Below the pieces are notes generated by a model. The model did not search any database. It had not been told where the DNA came from and was given only the letters and a program-made list of their open reading frames with translations. 36,422 bases of DNA from an uncultured Oscillospiraceae bacterium (GTDB lineage: Bacteria; Bacillota; Clostridia; Oscillospirales; Oscillospiraceae): positions 1-36,422 of the forward strand of contig CANRHK010000003.1 in the NCBI GenBank assembly GCA_947630395.1. Direction: 5' to 3'. The position numbers were made by a program, and so were the translations under genes. The first letter of the stretch is position 1, and every line of letters begins with the position of its first letter. Shown here piece after piece: positions 16,521 through 23,693 of the stretch.

Positions 16521-16573
16521 AAACAAAAACGCCCTTATTTCGGCACAATGACATTGTACCGAAAACAAGGGCG
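16521..16573 (-). terminator. Attenuator-like terminator between vanS and vanW
   Basis: On the minus strand CGCCCTTGTTTTCGGTACAATG pairs with CATTGTGCCGAAATAAGGGCG (one bulge and one U-G pair) and is followed by TTTTTGTTTTG. It ends about 30 bases before the vanW start codon and lies downstream of the predicted vanW promoter, so it could end vanRS transcripts and also attenuate vanWG. Confidence 0.75.
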
Positions 16574-16607
16574 CTGTTTTGCTGTTTGTTCCCACGGCTT
16601 TCCGCGG

Positions 16608-16641
16608 ATTATCTGCGGAAATTCTGACGATTTTCCTACGA
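16608..16641 (-). promoter_or_regulatory. VanR-box-like tandem repeat and vanW promoter
   Basis: The minus strand reads TCGTAGGAAAAT (16630-16641, overlapping the vanS stop) then TCGTCAGAATTT (16619-16630), two direct repeats 11 bases apart. The first fits the 12-base phospho-VanR consensus as I recall it. A -10-like GATAAT at 16608-16613 follows, so the repeats would cover the -35 region. That is the usual arrangement for an OmpR-type activator. Confidence 0.65.
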
Positions 16642-17730
16642 CAGCGGGAGTGTCACCGTAAACACGGTCTCCTCCCATTCGCCGCGGGCGGTAATCGTCC
16701 CCCCGTGGAGCTCCACAATCTGCTTCGCGATGGCCAGCCCCAGACCGGCGCCGCCGCTTTTGGTGCTCCTGGCGGCGTCCAGCCGGTAGAACTGCTCAAA
16801 GATGCGATCCAGCTTCCCCTGGGGGATGGTATCCCCGCGGTTGATAAACCGGATCGCCACGCTCTCGGGCTGCTGGCCCACAATGATGTCGATCTGTGAA
16901 TCCTCAAAGCTGTACTGCACGGCGTTTCGCAGCAGGTTGTCAAATACCCGCTGCATCTTATCCGCGTCGCAGCGCAGCGGCAGATCCTCCTCCGCCTGGA
17001 GCTTGCAGGTCAGATGCTTCTCCCGCAGCATGGGGGTAAACTCATAGATCAGCTGCTCCAGAAACCGGGTCAGATTGATCCGGCTGTACTGGAGGGTAAT
17101 CGTGGAGAGATTGAACCTGGCAATCTCAAAAAACTCGTTGATCAGATCCTCCAGTCGTTCCGCCTTGTCTAACGAAATAGAGAGATATTTTTCCCGCAGC
17201 TCCTCCGATATCTGCCCCTCGTCGCGCAGCAGGGTCAGGTAACCGATGACCGAGGCCAGCGGCGTTTTCAGGTCGTGGGCCAGATACATAATGAGATCGT
17301 TTTTCCGCTGCACGGCGTCGTTTGCGGTATCGATGTTCCGCAGCGCCTGCTCTCTGGCCAGGTTCAATTCATTTTGGATATCGTTTAATTCCCCGGGAAG
17401 CTGGATGGGATTGTTGTCCGGGTGGGACAGACTCTTGGCGGCGTCCACCATATCGTCCAGGTACCGCACCGCCCTCTTGATGGAGAGAAGCGCCAGGATG
17501 AATACCCCCGCAAGAAACGACAGGACCATAATCACCGGCGAAAGCGCTTCCAGCATTTTCAGAATCCGGTAGAGCGGATCCCGGTAGTCCCACACAATCA
17601 GCGAGCAGAGAAACTGCGCCAGATAAAACCCGCCCAGCGGAACCGCAACCAAAAGCAGGCAGGACAGAACGAACCGGAGGACAATGCGGCCCGATATCTG
17701 CGACAATCTGCGCTGCTCTTTATTTTTCAA
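16636..17730 (-). CDS. vanS: VanS-type sensor histidine kinase
   Basis: This 364-residue membrane kinase has two helices (about 15-42 and 63-84) with only about 20 residues between them, so little of it is outside the membrane. The phosphorylated histidine is His152 in YLAHDLKTPLASVIGYL, followed by the N box NLLRNAVQYS and the ATP lid STKSGGAGLGLAIAKQIVELHGG. The short loop fits VanS types that sense signals at the membrane. The best start is a TTG at 17730 with GGGAG eight bases upstream; a GTG at 17739 is the alternative. It overlaps the end of the preceding small gene by 11 bases, which suggests translational coupling. The partner is VanR, encoded two genes upstream. Confidence 0.85.
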   Translation of the reverse strand: MKNKEQRRLSQISGRIVLRFVLSCLLLVAVPLGGFYLAQFLCSLIVWDYRDPLYRILKMLEALSPVIMVLSFLAGVFILALLSIKRAVRYLDDMVDAAKSLSHPDNNPIQLPGELNDIQNELNLAREQALRNIDTANDAVQRKNDLIMYLAHDLKTPLASVIGYLTLLRDEGQISEELREKYLSISLDKAERLEDLINEFFEIARFNLSTITLQYSRINLTRFLEQLIYEFTPMLREKHLTCKLQAEEDLPLRCDADKMQRVFDNLLRNAVQYSFEDSQIDIIVGQQPESVAIRFINRGDTIPQGKLDRIFEQFYRLDAARSTKSGGAGLGLAIAKQIVELHGGTITARGEWEETVFTVTLPLS

Positions 17731-18166
17731 TGGTCCCACTCCCGGGCATCCGCTGGCAGACACAGTAATGACAGGCTGTATCAACATCGTCTGATTTGGC
17801 GGGGCACTCATAGATCCGCTTCCCATCCACTGTCGTTTCTCTGATACCCACCACATCGATGGGATGCATGGGGCGCTCTGCTATATAGGAAAGATATGTG
17901 CAGGAAATGATAATCCATTTCCAGGCATCCGGTTTGTCGCTCAAGTATCTCTCCAGGAAATCTTTTAGGACTATGCGCAGCCTGGCCACCTGTTCCTCCT
18001 GTATGTCACATGATCCGCCGCCAACAGCCGCCGTCTTCATTTCCAACAGCACGCCGCGGTTAAAATCATTGACAGGATATTCGCTGTTATGGATAATTTC
18101 TTCCCACTCTTCCTCTGTAATTTCATTCAAAAGCTGTCCCAACAGATCTGATTTTGTGATCCCCAT
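17720..18166 (-). CDS. Small protein between vanR and vanS, DUF2115-like
   Basis: This 148-residue soluble protein has no signal peptide. Its C-terminal part, MHPIDVVGIRE...YECPAKSDDVDTACHYCVCQ, has three or four cysteines (C-x12-C-x2-C-x-C) and recalls the end of DUF2115/UPF0305 proteins, mostly known from methanogens; this match is from memory and tentative. The N-terminal half is helical and acidic. The start at 18166 has GGAGG. Described vanG operons have VanU or nothing at this place, and VanU is a small helix-turn-helix regulator, which this is not. Its position inside a two-component pair suggests a role in the signal or stress response. Confidence 0.7.
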   Translation of the reverse strand: MGITKSDLLGQLLNEITEEEWEEIIHNSEYPVNDFNRGVLLEMKTAAVGGGSCDIQEEQVARLRIVLKDFLERYLSDKPDAWKWIIISCTYLSYIAERPMHPIDVVGIRETTVDGKRIYECPAKSDDVDTACHYCVCQRMPGSGTIEK

Positions 18167-18258
18167 ATGAAATACCTCCGTGTGTTTTCCCTAAAATTCT
18201 ATACGGTATTCCCACAACCCGCGGGAGAGGCGGCCAATGAAGCAATCCGCATTGTCCA

Positions 18259-18960
18259 CTATTTTTCGATGGTATATCCCACCCCCCACACGGTTTTGAT
18301 GAATTTCGGCTTTCTGGCCGGCTCGTGCATTTTCTCCCGCAGCCTGCCGATGTGCGCCATGACGGTGTTGTTGCTGTGGTAGAATTTCTCCCCCCACACC
18401 GCCTCAAACAGCTCCTCCGACGGGACCACCACGCCCTGGTGTTCGCAGAGATACCAGAGGATGGAGAACTCGATAGGCGTCAGGGAGAGCTCCCTCCCGA
18501 ACAGGACCGCCTTGTGGTTCTCCCTGTTGATCACAAGCCCGCGGATATCATACTCCACCGGCGCCGCCGGGGGATTTTCGCCCGCGTGGTTGTAGCGCGT
18601 ATAGCGGCGGAGCTGGGTCTTGACCCTGGCCACCACCTCCAGCGGATTGAAGGGCTTTGTAATATAGTCGTCCGCGCCGATGGTGAGCCCCATGATCTTG
18701 TCGCCGTCCTCCACCTTGGCGGTCAGCATAATGATGGGATAGTAGTGCTTTTCCCGGATCTTCCGGCAGATCTGGAATCCGTCCATATCCGGAAGCATAA
18801 TGTCCAAAATCGCCAGATCCAGATCGGTTTCCGCCGCGCACTGCAGCGCCTCTCGACCGCTGTAGCACTTGTATACGGTGTATCCGTCGTTTTTCAGGTA
18901 GACCTCGATGAGGTCCGCGATCTCCCTCTCATCGTCCACGATTAGAATTTTTTCGCCCAT
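18259..18960 (-). CDS. vanR: VanR-type OmpR-family response regulator
   Basis: This 233-residue regulator has a receiver domain (about 1-120) with acidic pocket ILIVDDE, phosphorylated Asp53 in LAILDIMLPDMDG and lysine in YITKPF. The C-terminal winged helix ends in VWGEKF..VMAHIGRLREKM..GVGYTIEK. It should be activated by VanS and bind the repeats upstream of vanW. The ATG at 18960 is preceded by GGAAGGAG; the track's longer start includes the promoter. The gap of 92 bases to the next gene is short enough for one transcript. Confidence 0.9.
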   Translation of the reverse strand: MGEKILIVDDEREIADLIEVYLKNDGYTVYKCYSGREALQCAAETDLDLAILDIMLPDMDGFQICRKIREKHYYPIIMLTAKVEDGDKIMGLTIGADDYITKPFNPLEVVARVKTQLRRYTRYNHAGENPPAAPVEYDIRGLVINRENHKAVLFGRELSLTPIEFSILWYLCEHQGVVVPSEELFEAVWGEKFYHSNNTVMAHIGRLREKMHEPARKPKFIKTVWGVGYTIEK

Positions 18961-18991
18961 CCCGCCGCTCCTTCCTCTCTGGGTATTGTCC

Positions 18992-18997
18992 ATCATA
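18992..18997 (-). promoter_or_regulatory. Extended -10 promoter for vanR
   Basis: The minus strand reads TGGTATGAT, an extended -10 element, about 30 bases before the vanR start. No good -35 is seen at the correct distance (ACCTAA is the nearest), so the basal level may be low or activator dependent. Confidence 0.5.
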
Positions 18998-19056
18998 CCA
19001 CAAAAATCGCGGTTTAGGTACCCCCATCCCGGAAAAAGAGGGGAGGGAACGGCAGC

Positions 19057-19087
19057 AGGCCCCGCGGCGTGGACCGCCGCGGGGCCT
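19057..19087 (-). terminator. Terminator hairpin after cytX
   Basis: AGGCCCCGCGGCG pairs perfectly with CGCCGCGGGGCCT around a five-base loop, 18 bases after the cytX stop. There is no T-tract, but it marks the end of the thiamine operon. Confidence 0.6.
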
Positions 19088-19104
19088 ACTTGAATAGATA
19101 CTGC

Positions 19105-20280
19105 TTATGCCTTGGTTTTTTTGCCGCCGGAGACGGCGTGGACCGCCGCGCAGAGGACAACCGTGGCCGCCATGTCCGGCAGGGTGTTGCCCACGATGAT
19201 ATCCACGGTCATGAGATACCGGTACAGCGCGAAACCGATGACCCAGATAACCAGGTTCCGCACGCAGACCGCCCTGTCGCTGAAGTCCTGCTTCAGCAGG
19301 AAGAAGTCCGCAATCTGGATGGCGATCATGGGGGCGAAGACCGAGCCGATGAGGTAGAGAAAGTCGGTGATATCGTCCATGGGGAAGAGGATGGCCCCCA
19401 CGGTGCCAATGACCGCCGCCGCCACGGCCACCCACTTGCCGTTGAGCCTGGAGGACACGGACTCGCTGGAGATACCGGCGGACCATGCGTCCAGGAAGGT
19501 GGTGGTGACGGTGGAGAACACGATGATCAGGAGGCCCGCCACGCCCAGGCCCGCTTTCACCATGATCTGGGCGATGTCGGACTCGCCGGTGAAGATGGCC
19601 GCGCCCATGCCGATGACGTACATCCAGCAGCTGACAATGCCGTAGACCACGGCGCTGGCGGCGGTGGCCTTAAAGGGATTCTTGGCCTGCCGGGTGTAGT
19701 CGCTAATCAGGGGCAGCCAGCTGAGGGGCATGGCCACCGACAGCTCCACCGCCGCGCCGAAGGTGAGGCTGTCGTCCATGGCGGCGGTTCCGCCGCCGGT
19801 GAAGATGACGCCGGAGAGCACCAGGGTCAGGAGGAACAGGGCGGCCATAGCCACGGTGTTCACCTTCCCCAGGTTGGTGATGCCGATGAGGATCCAGAGG
19901 ATGATGAGCCCGCCGATGACCAGGCACCAGATCCAGTTGCCGATGTTGAAGACGCCCCCGGCGGCGAGCGCGCCGTCGTAGATCATGATAGCGGTCCAGC
20001 CCACCAGCTGAAGGATGTTCAGCAGGGCGAAGAGGAGGCCGCCCCTGCCGCCGAAGCTCATTTTCACGGTCTCCATGGCACTCTTGCGGGCCCTGCCGCC
20101 GATGAGGCCGGCGGCAAACAGCATGGCGCAGCCAATGATGTGCCCCACCACAATGGCCAGGAGGCCCTTGGTGAAGCCCAGGGGCGCGAAGTAGGTGCCC
20201 GTCAAAATCTCGGCGATGGACACGCCGGCCCCGAACCAGATAAGGCCGTTTTCAAAGACAGAGGTACGTTTTTCCGCCAT
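19105..20280 (-). CDS. cytX: CytX-like hydroxymethylpyrimidine transporter (NCS1 family)
   Basis: This 391-residue protein has about twelve membrane segments and the NCS1/cytosine permease pattern, opening with IWFGAGVSIAEILTGTYFAPLGFTKGLLAIVVGHIIGC. Such permeases in thiamine operons under TPP riboswitch control are named CytX and import hydroxymethylpyrimidine (HMP) or a related precursor. The ATG at 20280 sits three bases after the thiD stop with GGAGG inside thiD, so the two are tightly coupled. Import of HMP would feed the ThiD kinase encoded next door. Confidence 0.85.
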   Translation of the reverse strand: MAEKRTSVFENGLIWFGAGVSIAEILTGTYFAPLGFTKGLLAIVVGHIIGCAMLFAAGLIGGRARKSAMETVKMSFGGRGGLLFALLNILQLVGWTAIMIYDGALAAGGVFNIGNWIWCLVIGGLIILWILIGITNLGKVNTVAMAALFLLTLVLSGVIFTGGGTAAMDDSLTFGAAVELSVAMPLSWLPLISDYTRQAKNPFKATAASAVVYGIVSCWMYVIGMGAAIFTGESDIAQIMVKAGLGVAGLLIIVFSTVTTTFLDAWSAGISSESVSSRLNGKWVAVAAAVIGTVGAILFPMDDITDFLYLIGSVFAPMIAIQIADFFLLKQDFSDRAVCVRNLVIWVIGFALYRYLMTVDIIVGNTLPDMAATVVLCAAVHAVSGGKKTKA

Positions 20281-20283
20281 TGC

Positions 20284-21090
20284 TCACGCCTCCTCCCCGA
20301 ACTTGCCGCCCAGGTCAAAGGCGTGGTCCATGGGCCCCCGCCCGGCCCCCAGATCCAGCATGGCCGCCAGGGCCCCGGAGAGGTACTCCTTGGCCCGCCG
20401 GATGGAGGCGGGCAGGTCGAAGCCCTTGGCCAGATTGGCGGCGATGGCGCTGGAGAGGGTGCAGCCGGTGCCGTGGGTATTGGGGTTGTCGATCCTCCGG
20501 CCTCGGAACCAGGTAAGAGCGCCGTGGTCGTAGAGGAGGTCGTTGGCGTCGGAGAGACTGTGGCCTCCCTTGCAGAGGACCGCGCAGCCCCACGCATCGC
20601 CGATTTTTTTGGCCGCCGACTCCATGTCCGCCTCGGATTGAATGGCGAGGCCCGAGAGGACCTCCGCCTCGGGGATGTTGGGGGTGATGACCGTGGCCAG
20701 GGGCAGCAGCTCGGCCTGGAGGGTGCCGGTGGCGTCGTCACTGATCAGCTTTGCCCCGCTGGTGGCCACCATCACCGGGTCCACCACGATGTTCCCGGCC
20801 CCGTAGTGCCGCAGCCGATCGGCGATCACCCGGATCAGGGGGGCGGCGGAGACCATGCCGATCTTCACCGCGTCCGGGCGGATGTCGTCGAACACCGCGT
20901 CGATTTGCAGTTGTAGGAATTCAGGGGTGGAATCCAAAATACCTGTTACGCCGGTGGTGTTCTGGGCCGTCAGCGCCGTAATGGCGCTCATGGCGAACAC
21001 CCCATTCATGGTCATCGTTTTCAGATCGGCCTGAATCCCGGCGCCTCCGCTGGAATCGCTTCCAGCGATCGTCAATGCTGTCTTTTTCAT
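20284..21090 (-). CDS. thiD: ThiD hydroxymethylpyrimidine (phosphate) kinase
   Basis: This 268-residue ribokinase-fold enzyme phosphorylates HMP twice to HMP-PP. It shows the N-terminal AGSDSSGGAGIQADLKTM, the central PVMVATSGAKL and the anion-hole motif HGTGCTLSSAIAANLA with catalytic Cys near 214. The length is usual. GGAG precedes the ATG at 21090. A 142-base gap with an AT-rich palindrome separates it from the HAD gene upstream, but both lie in the same direction and probably on the same transcript. Confidence 0.93.
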   Translation of the reverse strand: MKKTALTIAGSDSSGGAGIQADLKTMTMNGVFAMSAITALTAQNTTGVTGILDSTPEFLQLQIDAVFDDIRPDAVKIGMVSAAPLIRVIADRLRHYGAGNIVVDPVMVATSGAKLISDDATGTLQAELLPLATVITPNIPEAEVLSGLAIQSEADMESAAKKIGDAWGCAVLCKGGHSLSDANDLLYDHGALTWFRGRRIDNPNTHGTGCTLSSAIAANLAKGFDLPASIRRAKEYLSGALAAMLDLGAGRGPMDHAFDLGGKFGEEA

Positions 21091-21168
21091 GTGTACTCCT
21101 TTCGTTTTCTAGCATTGAAGTTTTATTACGCGGCGAAAGGTGGTGCCCCCAATCCGCCGCGGGCATAC

Positions 21169-21194
21169 ATTCTTTTTCTTGAAAGAAAAAGAAT
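21169..21194. repeat. AT-rich 12-base palindromic hairpin
   Basis: ATTCTTTTTCTT and AAGAAAAAGAAT form a perfect 12-pair inverted repeat separated by two bases, between the HAD gene and thiD. The AT-rich composition stands out in this GC-rich window. No T-tract follows beyond the arm itself. It could be a leaky terminator or a short dispersed repeat. Confidence 0.6.
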
Positions 21195-21232
21195 CAAAAA
21201 GAACTTTTATCTGGGGTCCGGCGATAGACGCT

Positions 21233-21889
21233 TCACAGGCGCAGCTCCCGCCAAAACGCCCCGTCGTCCAGGCGCTGGAGATACCAGCGGCAGAGGGCCT
21301 TGATCTCCGCCGCATCCCCGTCGGAGGACGGGTCGTACACCGCCGCCGTCAGGAAGCCCGCGCCAGCGGCGGTGCGGAGGGCATGGAGGGCGTCCTCAAA
21401 GACCACAACCTCCCCCGGCGCGGCGTCCATCAGCTCCGCGGCGCGGAGGTAGATAAGGGGCTCCCGCTTGCTGGTGCCAAGCTGATCACAGGTGATCATG
21501 GAGGAGAAGTACTTTGCCGCCCCCACCCGCTCCAGGGCGGCCCCGGCCAGCTCCCGGACGCCGGAGGTGGCCAGGACCATAGGGATCCCCGTCCCCCGCA
21601 ACCGCTCCAGCAGATCCAGCGCCCCCGGCTTCAGAGGGGCCTCGTGCCGGTAGAAGTGGGCGATGATCGCCATAACCCCCTTCTGGATCTCCTCAACCGT
21701 CTGCGCCAAATAGTAATGATCCCGCAGATAGACGGCCCCCTCCTCAAAGCTGAGGGTGTACAGAAGCTCTGCCAGTCCCGGCTGCGGGGTGACGCCCAGG
21801 CCCTCCAGGTACCGGGACGCGGCGTCCCGCCAGATGGGCATGGAGTCCAGCAGGGTGCCGTCCACGTCAAAGATGGCCCCCCGGATCAT
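21233..21889 (-). CDS. HAD-superfamily phosphatase in the thiamine operon
   Basis: This 218-residue enzyme has HAD motif I DVDGTLLDS (Asp8, Asp10), motif II VLATSG, motif III lysine in GTSKREPL and motif IV VVVFEDALHAL. The helical cap between residues 15 and 85 places it with beta-phosphoglucomutase/CbbY-like members. Its ATG overlaps the thiE stop by four bases (ATGA), so it is translated with ThiE. ThiE makes thiamine monophosphate; a phosphatase here could convert it to thiamine before pyrophosphorylation. That role is inferred from position. Confidence 0.82.
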   Translation of the reverse strand: MIRGAIFDVDGTLLDSMPIWRDAASRYLEGLGVTPQPGLAELLYTLSFEEGAVYLRDHYYLAQTVEEIQKGVMAIIAHFYRHEAPLKPGALDLLERLRGTGIPMVLATSGVRELAGAALERVGAAKYFSSMITCDQLGTSKREPLIYLRAAELMDAAPGEVVVFEDALHALRTAAGAGFLTAAVYDPSSDGDAAEIKALCRWYLQRLDDGAFWRELRL

Positions 21890-22527
21890 AGCCCCAGGGC
21901 CTCCGCCGTGCGTTGCTTCAGCTGGGCGGCGGCTTTCTCAATATCCGGCTGGGCGAAGATGGCGCTGATGACCGCCACGCCGCAGATGCCGCTGCCCGCG
22001 AGCTCATGGACATTGCCCGCGCCGATGCCGCCGATGGCGACAACCGGGATGGACACAGCCTCGCAGATGGCTTTCAGCGTTTCATGGCTCACCTCCACGG
22101 CGTCCGCCTTGGAACCGGTGGGGAAGACGGCCCCCACCCCCAGATAGTCCGCGCCCCGCTGTTCCGCCAGAATAGCCTGCTCCACGGTCTGTGCGGAGAC
22201 GCCCACGATCTTATCAGGCCCCACCTTGGCCCGGACGTCCCCGGCCTCCATGTCGCTCTGGCCCACGTGGACGCCGTCGGCATCGGAGGCCAGAGCGATA
22301 TCCACGTCGTCGTCGATGACAAAGGGCACGCCGTAGCGCCGGCAGAGGGCCATGATCTCCACCGCCTCCGCCAGAAAGGCGTCGTGGTCCAACTCCTTCT
22401 CCCGCAGCTGCACAAAGGTGGCCCCGCCCTTCAGGGCCTGTTCCACCTGCTCATACAGGGTGGCGCCGTGGAGCCAGGAGCGGTCGGTGACGGCGTAGAG
22501 CAGCAGATCCTCTTTATCGCACCTCAT
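21886..22527 (-). CDS. thiE: ThiE thiamine-phosphate synthase
   Basis: This 213-residue TIM-barrel enzyme joins HMP-PP and thiazole phosphate to thiamine monophosphate. Diagnostic segments are FVQLREKELD for pyrophosphate binding, IDDDVDIALASDADGVHVGQSDM, YLGVGAVFPTGSK and VAIGGIGAGNV. It overlaps the thiM stop by 14 bases and the HAD start by four, so all three are translationally coupled. Confidence 0.93.
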   Translation of the reverse strand: MRCDKEDLLLYAVTDRSWLHGATLYEQVEQALKGGATFVQLREKELDHDAFLAEAVEIMALCRRYGVPFVIDDDVDIALASDADGVHVGQSDMEAGDVRAKVGPDKIVGVSAQTVEQAILAEQRGADYLGVGAVFPTGSKADAVEVSHETLKAICEAVSIPVVAIGGIGAGNVHELAGSGICGVAVISAIFAQPDIEKAAAQLKQRTAEALGL

Positions 22528-23335
22528 ACTTGGCGCCCTCTTTCAGCGTTTTCCCGTCCATGTTGTAAATGGCGTCAATGATTCGGTTCCGATAGGTGGA
22601 GTTGCCGTCGCCGGGCAGCATATTGGCCCAGCCGATCTCCCCGGCCAGCCCCATGGCGCACACCGCTGCGGCGGCCGCTTCCAGCTTATGGTCCGGGTTG
22701 GCCACCAAAAACGCGGCCATCATGCCGGAGAGCTGGCAGCCGGTGCCGGTGATCCGGCCCATCTCCGGCCGGCCGTTGCGGATGACGTAGCACGTCTCTC
22801 CGTCCGCCACCAGGTCGATAGCCCCGGTAATGGCCACAATGACCCCGGCCCTGGCGGCGAAGTCCTTGGCGAAGCGGACCATGACGTCCAGGTTGTCCTC
22901 CGTCACCGCATCGGCGGCGTCGGCGTCCACGCCCTTGGTGGTGCCGCTGCCCAGGGCCAGGGTCTTGATCTCGGACACGTTGCCCCGGATAACATCCAGC
23001 TTCAGATCCTCCATCAGCCTCACGGCGGTGCTGGTGCGCAGGGCGCTGGCCCCGGCCCCCACCGGGTCCAGCAGGACCACGTGGCCCAGATCGTTGGCCC
23101 TATGGCCCGCCACGAACATGGCTTCGATGCTCCGCTTGTTCAAAGTGCCGATGTTGATGTTCAGCCCGCCGCAGATGGAGGTGATGTCGGCCACGTCCTC
23201 CGGCTCGTCGGACATGATGGGACTGCCGCCGCAGGCCAGCAGCACATTGGCCACGTCGTTGACCGTGACGTAGTTGGTGATGTTGTGGACCAGGGGCACG
23301 GTGTTTCGTACGTTGGTAATACAGGTTTCAAGCAT
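22514..23335 (-). CDS. thiM: ThiM hydroxyethylthiazole kinase
   Basis: This 273-residue ribokinase-fold enzyme phosphorylates the thiazole alcohol for thiamine salvage. It shows PLVHNITNYVTVNDVANVLLACGGSPIM near the N-terminus, LDPVGAGASALR and the catalytic cysteine in ITGTGCQLSGMMAAFLV. It is the first gene after the TPP riboswitch. The ATG at 23335 is chosen by GAGGAGG; the track's 20 extra residues fall in the riboswitch expression platform. Confidence 0.93.
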   Translation of the reverse strand: MLETCITNVRNTVPLVHNITNYVTVNDVANVLLACGGSPIMSDEPEDVADITSICGGLNINIGTLNKRSIEAMFVAGHRANDLGHVVLLDPVGAGASALRTSTAVRLMEDLKLDVIRGNVSEIKTLALGSGTTKGVDADAADAVTEDNLDVMVRFAKDFAARAGVIVAITGAIDLVADGETCYVIRNGRPEMGRITGTGCQLSGMMAAFLVANPDHKLEAAAAAVCAMGLAGEIGWANMLPGDGNSTYRNRIIDAIYNMDGKTLKEGAKYEVR

Positions 23336-23378
23336 GGATAGTTCCTCCTCGTTTTGATTTGACAACCTGTCCCAGGAA

Positions 23379-23416
23379 AAGGAAAACACGCGCATACCAA
23401 GTCGGTACGCGCGCGT
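23379..23416 (-). terminator. Expression-platform terminator of the TPP riboswitch
   Basis: The minus strand reads CGCGCGCGTACC-GACTT-GGTATGCGCGTG followed by TTTTCCTTTTCC. The stem lies between the aptamer and thiM, so TPP binding should favour termination. Confidence 0.8.
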
Positions 23417-23430
23417 TGTGTCAGCTCACG

Positions 23431-23511
23431 GTTTCCCTACGTTGGCATTATCCAAATCAGGTTCTGGGTCGAAGGTCTACCTTCCTCTCAGCCTGTCACA
23501 CAAGCTCCCCA
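23431..23511 (-). ncRNA. TPP riboswitch (THI element)
   Basis: The minus strand contains GGGGAGC, GGCTGAGAGGAAGG, GACCCAGAACCTGATTTGGATAATGCCAACGTAGGGAA, the full conserved order of the thiamine pyrophosphate aptamer. It is followed by a terminator and the thiM-thiE-HAD-thiD-cytX operon. Confidence 0.96.
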
Positions 23512-23527
23512 TGCAGTTGTCCAGATG

Positions 23528-23556
23528 ATTATACGCCGCCCCGCCGCCGAATGCAA
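23528..23556 (-). promoter_or_regulatory. Sigma-A promoter for the thiamine operon
   Basis: TTGCAT (23551-23556), a 17-base spacer and a perfect TATAAT (23528-23533) lie on the minus strand just upstream of the riboswitch. Confidence 0.88.
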
Positions 23557-23606
23557 GAGGGAAATGGAGCAAAATCCGTTTTCTTCCGGTTCTGCCGCGG
23601 AAACAC

Positions 23607-23635
23607 TTGCAATCCGCCCCGGTTTCAGATAGAAT
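23607..23635 (+). promoter_or_regulatory. Sigma-A promoter for the aldo/keto reductase operon
   Basis: TTGCAA (23607-23612), a 17-base spacer and TAGAAT (23630-23635), followed about 60 bases later by the reductase start codon with AAGGAG. Confidence 0.8.
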
Positions 23636-23693
23636 AGAGACGAAAATACAACAGCCTATGGCTGTGAGGGAAAACAGGCAAGGAGAGAAGACA

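Noticed and set aside
14612-18960. Calling the van cluster a complete vancomycin resistance operon
   Set aside because: vanXY, vanT and vanY are absent within the window, so resistance cannot be claimed from this sequence.
14612-18960. The van cluster as a recent mobile insertion
   Set aside because: No integrase, transposase, direct repeats or att-like ends were seen, and its terminator and the next promoter are interleaved with the neighbours.
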